Positions 45,093 to 54,558 of a DNA stretch of 64,000 bases are shown piece after piece (positions within the stretch are counted from its first letter, which is position 1; each line of letters starts with the position of its first letter). The position numbers and the translations under genes are program-made. The notes below the pieces were generated by a model. That model had not been told where the DNA came from. It saw only the letters and a program-made list of their open reading frames with translations, and ran no database searches. Where the stretch lies: positions 62,001-126,000 of the forward strand of contig DVGV01000061.1 in the NCBI GenBank assembly GCA_018712545.1. The letters run 5' to 3'. This DNA is from Candidatus Coprenecus merdigallinarum (GTDB lineage: Bacteria; Bacteroidota; Bacteroidia; Bacteroidales; UBA932).

Positions 45093-46329
45093 GGACGAGG
45101 CAGCAGTTATGCCCCCCGAAACCGAAAGTATTGTTGAGCGCAACCCGGACCTGACGCTTGCGCGCGTGATTGAGAGTAAGGTCCAGACGGTAGTCAATTT
45201 CCGGGTCTTCATGCGCGAAGTTGATGGTGGGAGGCACTGTCGATGAGTTCAGCGCATGAATGCAGGCCAGGGCCTCCACGGCACCCGCAGCTCCCAGAAG
45301 ATGTCCGTGCATGGATTTGGTGGAGCTGATGGAAAGCCCGTAGGCAGAATCCCCGAAAACTGTCCTGACACCCTTGAGCTCCGCCACATCCCCCAGGGGG
45401 GTAGATGTCCCGTGCACATTGATGTAATCCACGTCCTCAGGTCTCAACCCGGCATCCTCAAGCGCCAGACGCATCACATTGGCGGCTCCGCTTCCATCGG
45501 GAAGTGGTGCCGTAATGTGGTACGCGTCAGCACTCATCCCGGCACCGGCGACCTCGGCATAGATCCGGGCTCCGCGCGCCAGTGCGTGCTCCCTCTCCTC
45601 GAATACCAGAACCGCCGAACCCTCGCCCATGACGAAACCGTCGCGGGTCGCGTCAAAAGGACGTGAGGCAGTCCTGTACTCAGCATTATTGGTGGAAAGG
45701 GCCTTGGAGGCATTGAACCCTCCGATGGAAGGGATGGTGACGGGAGCCTCCGCCCCGCCTGTAAGTATCACGTCCGCCTTGCCCAGCCTGATAAGATTAA
45801 GAGCGTCCCCCATAGCATGGGAGGACGAGGCGCAGGCAGATGTCGTGGTATAATTCGGTCCCGCAAAACCGTACCTTATGGATATCAGACCGGGAGCCAT
45901 ATCCGATATCATCTTCGTAATAAGAAAAGGGCTAAAGCGCGGGATGCAACCTCCCTCGCTATAACCCATTATCTCTTCTGTGAGGCTTCCTATGCCTCCG
46001 ATCCCCGAACCCAGTATCACTCCGGCTCTGCTGAGATCCGTCTTCTCAAGTTCCAGCCCGCTGTCAGCCACCGCCTGTGCGGCTGCCGCCATCGCGAACT
46101 GGGCGAAACGGTCTATCCGCCTAAGTTCCTTGCGGTCGATACCGTGCTCCGAAGGATCAAAATTCTTTACTGTGCACGCAAACTTGGTCTTGAAGCAGGA
46201 TGTATCAAAGGCCGTTATCAGTTCCGCACCGCTGGTTCCCAGGTCCAGATTGGAAAAAAACTCATCTACCGAACTGCCCAGGGGATTTATAGTGCCGATA
46301 CCTGTGACGACTACTCTCCGCAGACCCAT
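45067..46329 (-). CDS. fabF: Beta-ketoacyl-ACP synthase II
   Basis: A 420-residue condensing enzyme of fatty-acid elongation. The Cys-His-His triad is visible: Cys in TTSACASSSHAMGD (near 166), His in NVHGTSTPLGD (near 307) and His in KSMHGHLLGAAGAVEA (near 344). It is read after acpP with a 7-base gap, the usual order. The 3' end overlaps the convergent DUF4270 gene by 26 bases. Confidence 0.97.
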   Translation of the reverse strand: MGLRRVVVTGIGTINPLGSSVDEFFSNLDLGTSGAELITAFDTSCFKTKFACTVKNFDPSEHGIDRKELRRIDRFAQFAMAAAAQAVADSGLELEKTDLSRAGVILGSGIGGIGSLTEEIMGYSEGGCIPRFSPFLITKMISDMAPGLISIRYGFAGPNYTTTSACASSSHAMGDALNLIRLGKADVILTGGAEAPVTIPSIGGFNASKALSTNNAEYRTASRPFDATRDGFVMGEGSAVLVFEEREHALARGARIYAEVAGAGMSADAYHITAPLPDGSGAANVMRLALEDAGLRPEDVDYINVHGTSTPLGDVAELKGVRTVFGDSAYGLSISSTKSMHGHLLGAAGAVEALACIHALNSSTVPPTINFAHEDPEIDYRLDLTLNHARKRQVRVALNNTFGFGGHNCCLVLISPEFRK

Positions 46330-46336
46330 GCGCCAA

Positions 46337-46573
46337 TTATTTTGTGTGCTCCTCGATATAGTCGATGGCCTCGCCTACTGTCGAAATCTTCTCTGCGGCG
46401 TCGTCAGGAATCTCAATATTGAACTTCTTTTCGAACTCCATAATCAGTTCCACTGTGTCGAGAGAATCAGCACCTAAATCATTGGTAAAACTTGCATTGC
46501 GTGTTACTTCACTTTCATCAACACCGAGTTTGTTGACGATGATGGCTGTTACATCTGAAACAATATCTGCCAT
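46337..46573 (-). CDS. acpP: Acyl carrier protein
   Basis: A 78-residue ACP with the [10 protein letters not shown] motif; Ser37 is the phosphopantetheine attachment site. It is followed by fabF, so the carrier and the elongation enzyme share an operon. A weak -7 box lies at 46621-46628. Confidence 0.97.
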   Translation of the reverse strand: MADIVSDVTAIIVNKLGVDESEVTRNASFTNDLGADSLDTVELIMEFEKKFNIEIPDDAAEKISTVGEAIDYIEEHTK

Positions 46574-46620
46574 GGTCTAAATTTTAGTTAATAATTAGTT
46601 GTTAAATTCAAATTTTCCTG

Positions 46621-46628
46621 CAAATGAA
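46621..46628 (-). promoter_or_regulatory. Possible -7 box of acpP-fabF
   Basis: The minus strand reads TTCATTTG at 46628-46621, one mismatch to TAnnTTTG, followed by CAGG. It is close to the divergent purN promoter. Confidence 0.35.
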
Positions 46629-46637
46629 CATATAATT

Positions 46638-46667
46638 TTTGAAATAATGAAATTTTTATGAACTTTG
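46638..46667 (+). promoter_or_regulatory. Promoter of purN
   Basis: TTTG at 46638-46641 and GAACTTTG at 46660-46667 with an 18-base spacer; the -7 box has one mismatch. It overlaps an in-frame ATG at 46658, which is therefore not used. Confidence 0.45.
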
Positions 46668-46693
46668 CAGGAATCCAAACCTATTCCCCGAAG

Positions 46694-47293
46694 ATGGAAA
46701 GAATTCCAAATATCGTCATATTCGCCTCAGGTTCAGGCTCTAACGCAGAGAACATCATTAACTGGTCGAAAGACAGGGACACGTACCGCGTAAAAGGCGT
46801 GTTCTGCAACCGGAAAGACGCGTACGTCCTCACCCGCGCAGAACGGCTAGGAGTTCCTGCCTGGACTTTCAGCAGAAAGGAATTCAAGGACAATACCATA
46901 ATATATAATGGTGAGGCAGCGTCCCTCACTGCCGTCCTTGCAGATCTCGACACAGACTGCATCGTACTGGCCGGATTCCTGCTGAAAGTGCCGGACTACC
47001 TGCTGGAAGCTTATCCCGAGCGTATACTGAACATCCATCCCGCCCTCTTGCCTTCATACGGAGGCAAGGGAATGTACGGGGATCATGTCCACAAAGCCGT
47101 CATAGCCGCAGGAGAGAAGGAGTCGGGCATCACCATACATCTGGCCGACAGCCAGTATGACCATGGCCGCATTCTATATCAGGCCAGATGCTCCGTCTCG
47201 CCGGAAGATACTCCCGAGACACTGTTCGAAAAAGTACATCTGCTTGAGCGGGCATACCCTGAAGTTATAGATAAATACGTAAATTCCTTCTGA
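46694..47293 (+). CDS. purN: Phosphoribosylglycinamide formyltransferase
   Basis: Transfers a formyl group from 10-formyltetrahydrofolate to GAR in purine synthesis. The 199-residue enzyme has the FASGSGSNAENI phosphate-binding loop near 8, and the catalytic Asn and His in LNIHPALLPSYGG plus Asp in SQYDHGRILYQ. It belongs to the same fold as the Fmt domain elsewhere in the window. The ATG at 46694 is chosen because the next upstream ATG overlaps the promoter box. It is divergent from acpP, as is common in Bacteroidota. Confidence 0.95.
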   Translation: MERIPNIVIFASGSGSNAENIINWSKDRDTYRVKGVFCNRKDAYVLTRAERLGVPAWTFSRKEFKDNTIIYNGEAASLTAVLADLDTDCIVLAGFLLKVPDYLLEAYPERILNIHPALLPSYGGKGMYGDHVHKAVIAAGEKESGITIHLADSQYDHGRILYQARCSVSPEDTPETLFEKVHLLERAYPEVIDKYVNSF

Positions 47294-47384
47294 CTCTTTA
47301 AAAAGATCTTCACATCCAAGTCTCATGAAAAAGCGGCAGCATCACATATGCCGAAATGAAAGCATTTTTTAACATATAAAAAAG

Positions 47385-48683
47385 ATGAAAGTAAAATTGT
47401 ACCTGACATGCATGGCAACAGGATTGTCCATGCTGTTCCTCTTTTCCGCATGTGAGGAAAAGAACGTTCCAACAACGGAGTCACCATCAGTCACCCTGCA
47501 GGAAGCCGGGCCAATACCGGCAATAGGAGGAGAGTTCACAGTCTCCTACACAGTGGAAAACCCTGTCGGAGGAGCCGTGGTCAGTGCCTCCGTACCTTCT
47601 GAAATCACATGGATCAGCGGTATCGACTGCTCTGTGGACGGACAGGTAAGCATGACAGTCTCCGAGAATACGGAAGAACAGGAGCGCTCTGCTCTTATGA
47701 CTCTTGCCTACACATATGAGGGCGGGGAGGTTGAGGAGTCGATAACCTTGACACAGTCAGCAGCCGAAGCTGAGGACAACGACACGACCTATATGGAAGC
47801 TACGGTAATCAGCGGCACCTATTATGCCGCTTCAGCCGAAATTCCTGTCAACCGTTTTGCATTCATTCTTGCCAGAACCGATGAACCTGTAGCAGCCGGT
47901 GAGGATTACTACCGGTTTGTGCTGTACTCCGACGAGGCTCCGGATGCCGGCATGGCTCCGCCTGCCGGAACCTACACTCTTTCCACGGGCTTCAATGCAG
48001 GCACGGTAGATGCTGATTCATCTTTCGCCGGCATAGGATCCGGCACTGCTTCACCCTATACCGTGGGATTTTCCGAATGCACAGTAACTATAAGCGGAGA
48101 GGGAGACTTATATGACTATGACATAAGGCTGACAGATGCAGACGGAATGCCGCACCGTATCTCGTACAGCGGTCCTGTCATTCTGACTGACGGTTCGGGA
48201 GAAGATGAGCAGAATTACACCAGCACATTTGACAGCGACTTTACAGCAGACCTGACAGAAGCGGAAGCTGTTGCTACATTTTTCGGCGATTACAGCAACT
48301 CAGGAACAAATAACTGGACCCTGATGATAATGTCCGACACCCAGGTTTTCTTTGCGGATATATACACCTCCTCTTCCTACAATGAGGACACAGGACTACC
48401 GGCCGGCCATTTCACTATGGGCACAGACTACGCAGAGAACACTTTCATACCAGGCTCTGATGCCAGCACATCCTCCTACACATACTGGCTTGGCACCTGC
48501 TTCTATCACAGACAGGGTTATGTGTCCTACATAGACCCAAAGAGCCTGATAACAGACGGCACGATAGACATAACCATCAATGAAGACGGCACATACACCA
48601 TAGTGTTCAATTGTATAGACGACAACCCCACTGAGCCTCATACGATATCAGGCTCCTGGACAGGAGAACTGGGTTCTCTATAA
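47385..48683 (+). CDS. Lipoprotein with BACON-like domain and two related C-terminal modules
   Basis: A 432-residue predicted lipoprotein (lipobox FSAC, Cys23). Residues about 33-127 look like a BACON-type immunoglobulin domain (ending in the TLTQSA segment after an ERSALMTLAYTYEGG strand), a fold usually involved in glycan or mucin binding. The rest (about 135-275 and 280-432) is two related beta-rich modules, each with an F.LYSDE / MIMSDTQVF-type start and a PAGTYTL / PAGHFTMG segment. The ligand is unknown. It is likely transcribed alone, with a terminator after it. A paralogous pair of BACON proteins lies downstream of the biotin operon. Confidence 0.68.
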   Translation: MKVKLYLTCMATGLSMLFLFSACEEKNVPTTESPSVTLQEAGPIPAIGGEFTVSYTVENPVGGAVVSASVPSEITWISGIDCSVDGQVSMTVSENTEEQERSALMTLAYTYEGGEVEESITLTQSAAEAEDNDTTYMEATVISGTYYAASAEIPVNRFAFILARTDEPVAAGEDYYRFVLYSDEAPDAGMAPPAGTYTLSTGFNAGTVDADSSFAGIGSGTASPYTVGFSECTVTISGEGDLYDYDIRLTDADGMPHRISYSGPVILTDGSGEDEQNYTSTFDSDFTADLTEAEAVATFFGDYSNSGTNNWTLMIMSDTQVFFADIYTSSSYNEDTGLPAGHFTMGTDYAENTFIPGSDASTSSYTYWLGTCFYHRQGYVSYIDPKSLITDGTIDITINEDGTYTIVFNCIDDNPTEPHTISGSWTGELGSL

Positions 48684-48706
48684 TATACAATACCCGCCGA
48701 GTTAAC

Positions 48707-48745
48707 GCCCCGCAGCCCAGCACACCGGACAGCTGCGGGGCATTT
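48707..48745. terminator. Bidirectional terminator between the BACON lipoprotein and the LuxR-type gene
   Basis: A perfect 10-bp stem (GCCCCGCAGC with GCTGCGGGGC) and a 15-base loop is followed on the plus strand by ATTTC. It lies in the convergent gap between the two genes. Confidence 0.7.
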
Positions 48746-48788
48746 CATATATGAACTGGGATCTGTCCTGAACCCATGGGTTTCCGGA

Positions 48789-49571
48789 CTATACCAGCTT
48801 TCTGACTTTGGCGCAGGCTATGGCCTCTGTTATATTGCTTACCCCAAGCTTGCCGAACAGGGACTTGCGGTAACCTTTGACAGAATCTACAGATTTGAAG
48901 ATGGTATCAGCTATCTCACTCATGGTAAAACCTCTGTTGGACAGTACTAGAACCGCTTTTTCCAAATCCGTAAGAGACTCCTGGAGACTTTCGTTCCATG
49001 TCATCATGTCCGGGTCATAGTACCATACTTTCGAAGAGGTTTCACTGGTTATAGTCGCTCTCAGATTGGAATCATCCGGTGCCCATTCCACCGAGCACAG
49101 AATAAGCCACAGTTCTCCGGTATCCGAAAGCGCCAGAGGTGTCCGCTTGTGATGGACCAGTCTCCACTCACCCATACGCGGACTTCGGATATGATAGTTA
49201 TAAGACATACTGTACCGCATACGCTCGGATACCGGTACATTATTGTAGAGAAAATCCAGTGATGCTCTGTTGATCTCAATCAACGCATTAACCTCTTCCG
49301 GCTTACACTGTTCGAGAAGGAAATCGAAACCTTTGGACATGACGTCCTCCCGGGAACAGCCGCAAAGAAAAATAGGATTGTCCGAAACATACAGGAAGTT
49401 CATCTTACAATAATCCATTACATAGATTGACTGATAAGTAAGTCTTGATACCGCATCCAGCATCTCGAAATAGGACTGGACTTTGCTGTACTCCACATCG
49501 GAAACTCTGGCGAGCGGCTCGTTTCCTATGAGGAGGCCTGACATAGCGGCAGTTCTATTATAGTCACTCAT
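48789..49571 (-). CDS. LuxR-type transcriptional regulator with an N-terminal PAS-like domain
   Basis: A 260-residue regulator. The C-terminal LuxR helix-turn-helix is visible at about 198-258 (LTDLEKAVLVLSNRGFTMSEIADTI then SVDSVKGYRKSLFGKLGVSN). The N-terminal 180 residues resemble a PAS sensor (for example FLYVSDNPIFLCGCSREDVM). There is no receiver domain, so it is not a standard response regulator. Its ligand and targets are unknown; it is divergent from bioB, a position that would suit local control of the biotin genes, though nothing shows it. Confidence 0.8.
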   Translation of the reverse strand: MSDYNRTAAMSGLLIGNEPLARVSDVEYSKVQSYFEMLDAVSRLTYQSIYVMDYCKMNFLYVSDNPIFLCGCSREDVMSKGFDFLLEQCKPEEVNALIEINRASLDFLYNNVPVSERMRYSMSYNYHIRSPRMGEWRLVHHKRTPLALSDTGELWLILCSVEWAPDDSNLRATITSETSSKVWYYDPDMMTWNESLQESLTDLEKAVLVLSNRGFTMSEIADTIFKSVDSVKGYRKSLFGKLGVSNITEAIACAKVRKLV

Positions 49572-49608
49572 AGTTAAAAGATGTTTTGGAGTAAAAGATT
49601 ATATTAAG

Positions 49609-49639
49609 CAAAATTAATAAAATCACCATTTACTTCAAA
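49609..49639 (-). promoter_or_regulatory. Promoter of the LuxR-type gene
   Basis: The minus strand has TTTG at 49639-49636 and TAATTTTG at 49616-49609 with a 19-base spacer, a near-perfect match. It lies back-to-back with the bioB promoter. Confidence 0.65.
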
Positions 49640-49657
49640 ATCTGTCAGAGAGTTTTG

Positions 49658-49665
49658 TATATTTG
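49658..49665 (+). promoter_or_regulatory. -7 box of the biotin operon
   Basis: TATATTTG, an exact match to TAnnTTTG, 21 bases before the bioB ATG at 49687. A TTG codon inside it, in frame with bioB, is excluded as a start. No BirA-type operator was recognised. Confidence 0.6.
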
Positions 49666-49686
49666 CGTGCCTCAAAGTCAGCCTTG

Positions 49687-50613
49687 ATGAAAGAAGAAAT
49701 AACCTATAATGAAGCCCTGAGCCTATCACGCAGGACCTCCACTGAGGAACTCTGCTCTATGGCCCGGAAAGTGAGTGCGGAATCCGCTCCCCGCAGGTTC
49801 GATCTGTGCTCGATCATCAACGCCAAGTCGGGCCGCTGCCCGGAGGACTGCAAGTGGTGCGCCCAGTCGGCACACTACCGTACCGGAGCCCAGGAATACG
49901 GGCTGGTATCCGAGGAAGAATGCCTGCGCCACGCCTCCGCCAACGAGGCTGCCGGCATCGGCCGCTTCTCCATAGTCACCAGCGGCCGCAAGCTCTCCGA
50001 CAGGGAGGTGGACGAAGTCTGCTCAAGGGTCCGTTTCCTGCGCGGAAAATGCGGACTCAGCTTCTGCGCGTCCCTCGGGCTGCTCTCCGAGGACAGCCTG
50101 CGCAAACTATACGAGGCCGGAGTGACCAGATACCACTGCAACCTGGAGGCCGCTCCCTCATTTTTCCCCACCCTCTGCACCACCCACACCCAGGAGCAGA
50201 AGATACAGACCCTCGATGCCGCACGCCGCGTCGGGATGGATATCTGCTCGGGAGGCATCATCGGCATGGGCGAGAGCGAGAAACAGAGGATTGAGCTGGC
50301 ATTTACCCTGAAAAAGCTGGACGTACGGTCCATTCCCCTGAACATCCTCTCCCCTATTCCCGGGACACCGCTGGAGAACATACCGCCCATATCGGAGGAG
50401 GAGATTCTCCGGTGCATTGCCCTTTTCCGCCTCATTCACCCCACGGCCTGGCTGCGCTTTGCGGGCGGACGCGCCAGACTCTCCCGCCAGACGGTGCTGG
50501 AGGCCATGCGCATCGGCATCAACTCGGCCATCGCCGGAGACCTGCTGACCACAGTGGGCTCGAAAGTAGCCGAGGACCAAGAACTTATCAAGCAAGCCGG
50601 ATATGAACTCTAA
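49687..50613 (+). CDS. bioB: Biotin synthase
   Basis: Radical SAM enzyme that inserts sulfur into dethiobiotin, the last step of biotin synthesis. The 308-residue protein has [14 protein letters not shown] (CxxxCxxC radical SAM cluster) near residue 49 and the downstream segments [13 protein letters not shown] and GGIIGMGES typical of BioB. The start at 49687 follows the promoter box at 49658-49665. It is the first gene of a six-gene biotin operon and overlaps bioA by 11 bases. Confidence 0.97.
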   Translation: MKEEITYNEALSLSRRTSTEELCSMARKVSAESAPRRFDLCSIINAKSGRCPEDCKWCAQSAHYRTGAQEYGLVSEEECLRHASANEAAGIGRFSIVTSGRKLSDREVDEVCSRVRFLRGKCGLSFCASLGLLSEDSLRKLYEAGVTRYHCNLEAAPSFFPTLCTTHTQEQKIQTLDAARRVGMDICSGGIIGMGESEKQRIELAFTLKKLDVRSIPLNILSPIPGTPLENIPPISEEEILRCIALFRLIHPTAWLRFAGGRARLSRQTVLEAMRIGINSAIAGDLLTTVGSKVAEDQELIKQAGYEL

Positions 50614-51904
50614 GACCCCTGCCAGCCCCAACTTCGACACATTTGACCACGACCATCTGTGGCATCCCTATACCTCCACCATCAACCCCCTGCCCACCTA
50701 CAAGGTGCGCAGCGCACGGGGCTGCCGGATAACCCTCGAGGACGGCATTGAGCTCATCGAGGGCATGTCCTCATGGTGGTGCGCCGTACACGGTTACAAC
50801 CATCCGGTGCTCAACGAGTCCGTCCGCCGGCAGCTCGACAGCATGGCCCACGTCATGTTCGGAGGGCTGACCCATGAGCCGGCCATAGAGCTGGGCAAGC
50901 TGCTGCTGAGCATTGTCCCGCCCTCGATGAGCCACATCTTCTACGCCGACAGCGGTTCGGTGGCCGTGGAGGTGGCCATGAAGATGGCGGTGCAGTACCA
51001 GGTGGCCGCCGGACATCCCGACAGGACCAATTTCGTGACCATACGCACCGGCTACCACGGCGACACCTGGAACGCCATGTCGGTCTGCGACCCCGTCACC
51101 GGGATGCACTCCCTCTTCGGCTCAGCCCTGCCGGTGAGGTACTTCGCTCCCTCGCCCCACAGCCGTTTCGACGGGGGCTGGGACCCGCACGACATAGACC
51201 CGCTGCGGGAAATCATAGAACAGCACGGAAAGGACATAGCGGCCCTTATCCTCGAACCCATAGTGCAGGGAGCCGGGGGAATGCGTTTCTACCATCCCCA
51301 GTACCTGCGGGAGGCGGCCGCCCTCTGCCGGAAGCACGGACTGCTGCTGATATTCGACGAGATAGCCACCGGATTCGGCCGCACAGGGAAGCTCTTCGCC
51401 TGGGAACACGCCGGGGTGGAGCCGGACATCATGTGTGTGGGCAAGGCCATCACCGGAGGCTATATGACCTTCTCGGCGGTGCTGGCCAATGACCTGGTAG
51501 CGGATACTATATCCTCGCACGACCCGAGGGTATTCATGCACGGACCCACTTTCATGGGCAATCCCCTGGCCTGCTCCGTAGCCATAGCATCCACCCGCCT
51601 GCTGCTCGAGAGCGGCTGGCAGGAGAAGGTGCGCAGGATAGAGGCACAGCTGAGGGAAGAACTGGCTCCCGCCCGCCGGATACCGTCGGTAGCGGACGTG
51701 AGGGTGCTCGGAGCCATAGGAGTACTGGAGATGAAGCAGCCAGTGGACATGGCCTGGATGCAGAAGCGCTTCGTAGAGGAAGGCATCTGGCTCAGACCCT
51801 TCGGGAAGCTGGTGTACACCATGCCGCCCTTCATCATTGAACCCGGGGAGCTGTCCGTGCTGACCTCCAGGATGCTGAAAATAGTAAGCGAAATACCCGG
51901 ATAA
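50603..51904 (+). CDS. bioA: Adenosylmethionine-8-amino-7-oxononanoate aminotransferase
   Basis: Class III aminotransferase that converts KAPA to DAPA in biotin synthesis. The 433-residue protein has [13 protein letters not shown] near the N terminus (substrate site), the [15 protein letters not shown] motif and the [14 protein letters not shown] motif with the PLP lysine. The start overlaps the end of bioB. BioF follows at a short distance. Confidence 0.96.
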   Translation: MNSKTPASPNFDTFDHDHLWHPYTSTINPLPTYKVRSARGCRITLEDGIELIEGMSSWWCAVHGYNHPVLNESVRRQLDSMAHVMFGGLTHEPAIELGKLLLSIVPPSMSHIFYADSGSVAVEVAMKMAVQYQVAAGHPDRTNFVTIRTGYHGDTWNAMSVCDPVTGMHSLFGSALPVRYFAPSPHSRFDGGWDPHDIDPLREIIEQHGKDIAALILEPIVQGAGGMRFYHPQYLREAAALCRKHGLLLIFDEIATGFGRTGKLFAWEHAGVEPDIMCVGKAITGGYMTFSAVLANDLVADTISSHDPRVFMHGPTFMGNPLACSVAIASTRLLLESGWQEKVRRIEAQLREELAPARRIPSVADVRVLGAIGVLEMKQPVDMAWMQKRFVEEGIWLRPFGKLVYTMPPFIIEPGELSVLTSRMLKIVSEIPG

Positions 51905-51910
51905 CTATTG

Positions 51911-53122
51911 ATGCCGCTGATCATGGAGACAAACAGAGCTGTTTACGGAAGTTATGCCGCCGAACTCGAACGGCTGAAAGCCACGGGGAGCCTGAGAGCT
52001 CTGCCGCGGGCCGAAAGCCGGGGCCGGTGGATCAGCCGTGACGGCCGCAGGATGCTCAATCTCTCCTCCAACGACTATCTCGGCCTGGCCTCGGAGCGGA
52101 GTCTGGCGGAGGAATTTGCGGACTGCATTCATTCTTCCTCCTCCGGCGGGGGCTGGCTGTCCCTGTCCTCCTCCTCATCCCGGCTACTGACCGGCAACCA
52201 TGAGGCATACGGGGCACTGGAAGAGCGGCTGGCCGCCATGTACGGCCGGGAGAGCGCCTTAGTGCTGAGCAGCGGCTACCACATGAACAGCGGGGTGCTG
52301 CCGGCACTCTGCGACCGGAGAACCCTCATCCTGGCGGACAAACTGGTACACGCAAGCCTCATCGACGGCATACGGCTGTGCGAGGGGCGGTGCATACGGT
52401 TCCGGCACCAGGATTACGCCCAGGTGGAGAGCATCTTAGAGAAGGAGGCCGGAGCGTACGAGCGCATATTCATCGTCACCGAGAGCATCTTCAGCATGGA
52501 CGGGGACCTCGCCCCTCTGCAGCGGCTCGTGGAAATCAAGCGGAGGTGGCCGTCAGTGATGCTCTACGTGGACGAAGCCCACGCCGTGGGAGTACGCGGG
52601 GCCAACGGGCTCGGCCTCGCGGAGGAATGCGGCTGCATCGGGGGCATCGACCTGCTCTGCGGTACCTTCGGCAAGGCCCTGGCCTCCGTAGGAGCATACG
52701 TTGTCTGCGACCGGGTGATCAAGGAATATCTGGTCAATAAGATGCGCACCCTGATATTCACCACCGCCCTGCCTCCGGTCAATGTCGCATGGAGCCTCTT
52801 CGTCATGGAGCGGCTGCAGCAGTTCGGAGGACGCAGGGAACATCTGAACAGGATATCCTCTGAGGTACGGAAGGCATTCGCCCTGCGCGGGATGCAGATG
52901 CCATCCGGAAGCCATATCATACCGATGATCATAGGCTCCAGCGCCGATGCGGTGCTGCGGGCCGAAGACATGCAGCGGCACGGATTCTATGTACTGCCCA
53001 TCCGTCCTCCTACGGTCCCGGAGGGGACTTCCAGGCTGCGGTTCTCGCTGACCGCTGCTCTCGAGGATGAGGACATAGCCAAGTTGATTGAATATGAAAC
53101 AGGTTTTTCTGAGACGAATTGA
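51911..53122 (+). CDS. bioF: 8-amino-7-oxononanoate synthase
   Basis: PLP enzyme that joins pimeloyl-ACP and alanine to form KAPA. The 403-residue protein (counted from the ATG at 51911) has the SSNDYLGLA motif near the N terminus and the LCGTFGKALASVGAY motif with the PLP lysine. Related to 2-amino-3-ketobutyrate ligase, but the biotin context settles the role. Another ATG four codons later is possible. Its 3' end overlaps bioG by 29 bases. Confidence 0.95.
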   Translation: MPLIMETNRAVYGSYAAELERLKATGSLRALPRAESRGRWISRDGRRMLNLSSNDYLGLASERSLAEEFADCIHSSSSGGGWLSLSSSSSRLLTGNHEAYGALEERLAAMYGRESALVLSSGYHMNSGVLPALCDRRTLILADKLVHASLIDGIRLCEGRCIRFRHQDYAQVESILEKEAGAYERIFIVTESIFSMDGDLAPLQRLVEIKRRWPSVMLYVDEAHAVGVRGANGLGLAEECGCIGGIDLLCGTFGKALASVGAYVVCDRVIKEYLVNKMRTLIFTTALPPVNVAWSLFVMERLQQFGGRREHLNRISSEVRKAFALRGMQMPSGSHIIPMIIGSSADAVLRAEDMQRHGFYVLPIRPPTVPEGTSRLRFSLTAALEDEDIAKLIEYETGFSETN

Positions 53123-53780
53123 GGGGGCCTCCGACCTGCTGCTGTTCTTCGCAGGCTGGGGCGCCGAGCCCGGTATGTTTAAGTACGATGAATTGACTGA
53201 CGGAAGCGGAACCAGCGATGTGATGATGTGCTGGGACTACCGCGACCTTGACTTCGACGCCGGAGTGCTCGAAGGCTACAGCACCACGAGGGTACTGGCA
53301 TGGTCGATGGGAGTCTGGGTCGCCGGCCAGGTGCTGTCCGGACTGGACATGGCACCGGGCTACAGGGTGGCCGTCAACGGCACACCCTTTCCCATACACG
53401 ACAGCCTGGGCATCCCGGAGGCCGTGTTCGACGGGACGCTGGCCATGTTGTCCGAGAGGACTCTGAATAAGTTCCGCAGGCGGATGTGCGGCTCAGCCGA
53501 GGCTTTCGAGAGACTGATGAGCTGCTCTCTGTCCAGGACACTGGAAGAGCAGCGGGAGGAGCTGGATGCCCTCGGAAAGGCAGTGCGCGGCAGCAGGCCC
53601 CGGCCATTTGCCTGGACCCATGCCGTGGCCGGGCTGGAGGACATGATATTTCCGGCCGCCAACCAGAAAGACGCGTGGGCCGCTGCAGGAGTGCCCGTGA
53701 GCGTGCTCGACATACCGCACTGGAGCAAAGACATCCTCAGAAAACTTATCTACGTGGACAATACATGGACAAACAGCTGA
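53094..53780 (+). CDS. bioG: Pimeloyl-ACP methyl ester esterase BioG (DUF452)
   Basis: A 228-residue alpha/beta hydrolase of the DUF452 (BioG) family, which releases pimeloyl-ACP from its methyl ester and takes the place of BioH. The nucleophile elbow AWSMGVW carries the catalytic Ser; the oxyanion region FFAGWGAEPGMF and a late His in DIPHWSKD fit the fold. The start overlaps bioF and its stop overlaps the start of bioC, so bioF-bioG-bioC are translationally coupled. Identity is supported by position between bioF and bioC. Confidence 0.87.
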   Translation: MKQVFLRRIEGASDLLLFFAGWGAEPGMFKYDELTDGSGTSDVMMCWDYRDLDFDAGVLEGYSTTRVLAWSMGVWVAGQVLSGLDMAPGYRVAVNGTPFPIHDSLGIPEAVFDGTLAMLSERTLNKFRRRMCGSAEAFERLMSCSLSRTLEEQREELDALGKAVRGSRPRPFAWTHAVAGLEDMIFPAANQKDAWAAAGVPVSVLDIPHWSKDILRKLIYVDNTWTNS

Positions 53781-54535
53781 TACGCACACGTTTCGCTAAG
53801 TCCATAAGGAGTTATGCGGAGTACGCCCAGGCTCAGACGGTCATCGCCTCGAGGCTGTGCTCGCTGCTGTCCGCAGTACTCCTGGAAGAGCCGCGGAGGG
53901 TGCTGGAAGTCGGCTGCGGAACCGGGACATTCACCAGGCGGTTCCTGAAGCAGTTCCGGCCGGAGGAGATGGTTCTCAACGACATCTGTCCGGAGGTAGA
54001 GGAGGCGCTGGCCGACCTGCTCACGCCCCAGGCCGGTGAGAGCACTCCGAAGATATCATTTACTGCCGGAGACGCCGAACTGTGCAGCCTGCCCGGAGAC
54101 CGGGATCTGATAGTCTCCTGCTCTGTCCTGCAGTGGTTCGAGGACCCCGGAGCCTTCATCGCCCGCTGCCGGACGCTGGTGCGCGGGGGAGGCTGCATCG
54201 CCCTGACCACCTTCGGCCCTGACAACCTGCAGGAGGTCACCGCTGTCACCGGTACGGGACTGAGCTACCTGCCCTTAGGGTGGCTGCACGGCCTGCTCGA
54301 CGAGGCAGGGCTGAGGACGGTTCTGGCGGAGGACGAGCATCTCACCCTGAATTTTCCTTCCCCCACCGAAGTCCTGCGCCATCTCAAGCACACCGGAGTC
54401 ACCGGTGTCACCCGCACCTCCTGGACCCGGGGACGGCTGGCTGAATTCTCCGCAGAATACTCCTCCAGATACGGAGCCGGCGACGGAAGCGTACCGCTGA
54501 CCTACCACCCCGTATACCTGATAGCAAGAAAGTAA
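53765..54535 (+). CDS. bioC: Malonyl-ACP O-methyltransferase
   Basis: Methylates malonyl-ACP so that it can be extended by the fatty acid enzymes into pimeloyl-ACP. The 256-residue SAM-dependent methyltransferase has the VLEVGCGTGTFTRRF SAM-binding motif (about residues 46-60), then DLIVSCSVLQWFEDP, characteristic of BioC. The start is the ATG at 53765, overlapping the bioG stop by 16 bases; a longer frame is excluded because it runs inside bioG. Confidence 0.92.
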   Translation: MDKQLIRTRFAKSIRSYAEYAQAQTVIASRLCSLLSAVLLEEPRRVLEVGCGTGTFTRRFLKQFRPEEMVLNDICPEVEEALADLLTPQAGESTPKISFTAGDAELCSLPGDRDLIVSCSVLQWFEDPGAFIARCRTLVRGGGCIALTTFGPDNLQEVTAVTGTGLSYLPLGWLHGLLDEAGLRTVLAEDEHLTLNFPSPTEVLRHLKHTGVTGVTRTSWTRGRLAEFSAEYSSRYGAGDGSVPLTYHPVYLIARK

Positions 54536-54558
54536 TTTTCATACAGTACCACCTCATC

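Noticed and set aside
46658..46693. An upstream ATG that would lengthen PurN by twelve residues
   Set aside because: It overlaps the likely -7 box, and the shorter protein begins at the family's usual position.
49663..49686. An upstream TTG start that would lengthen BioB by eight residues
   Set aside because: The TTG lies inside the -7 promoter box TATATTTG, so it cannot be in the message.
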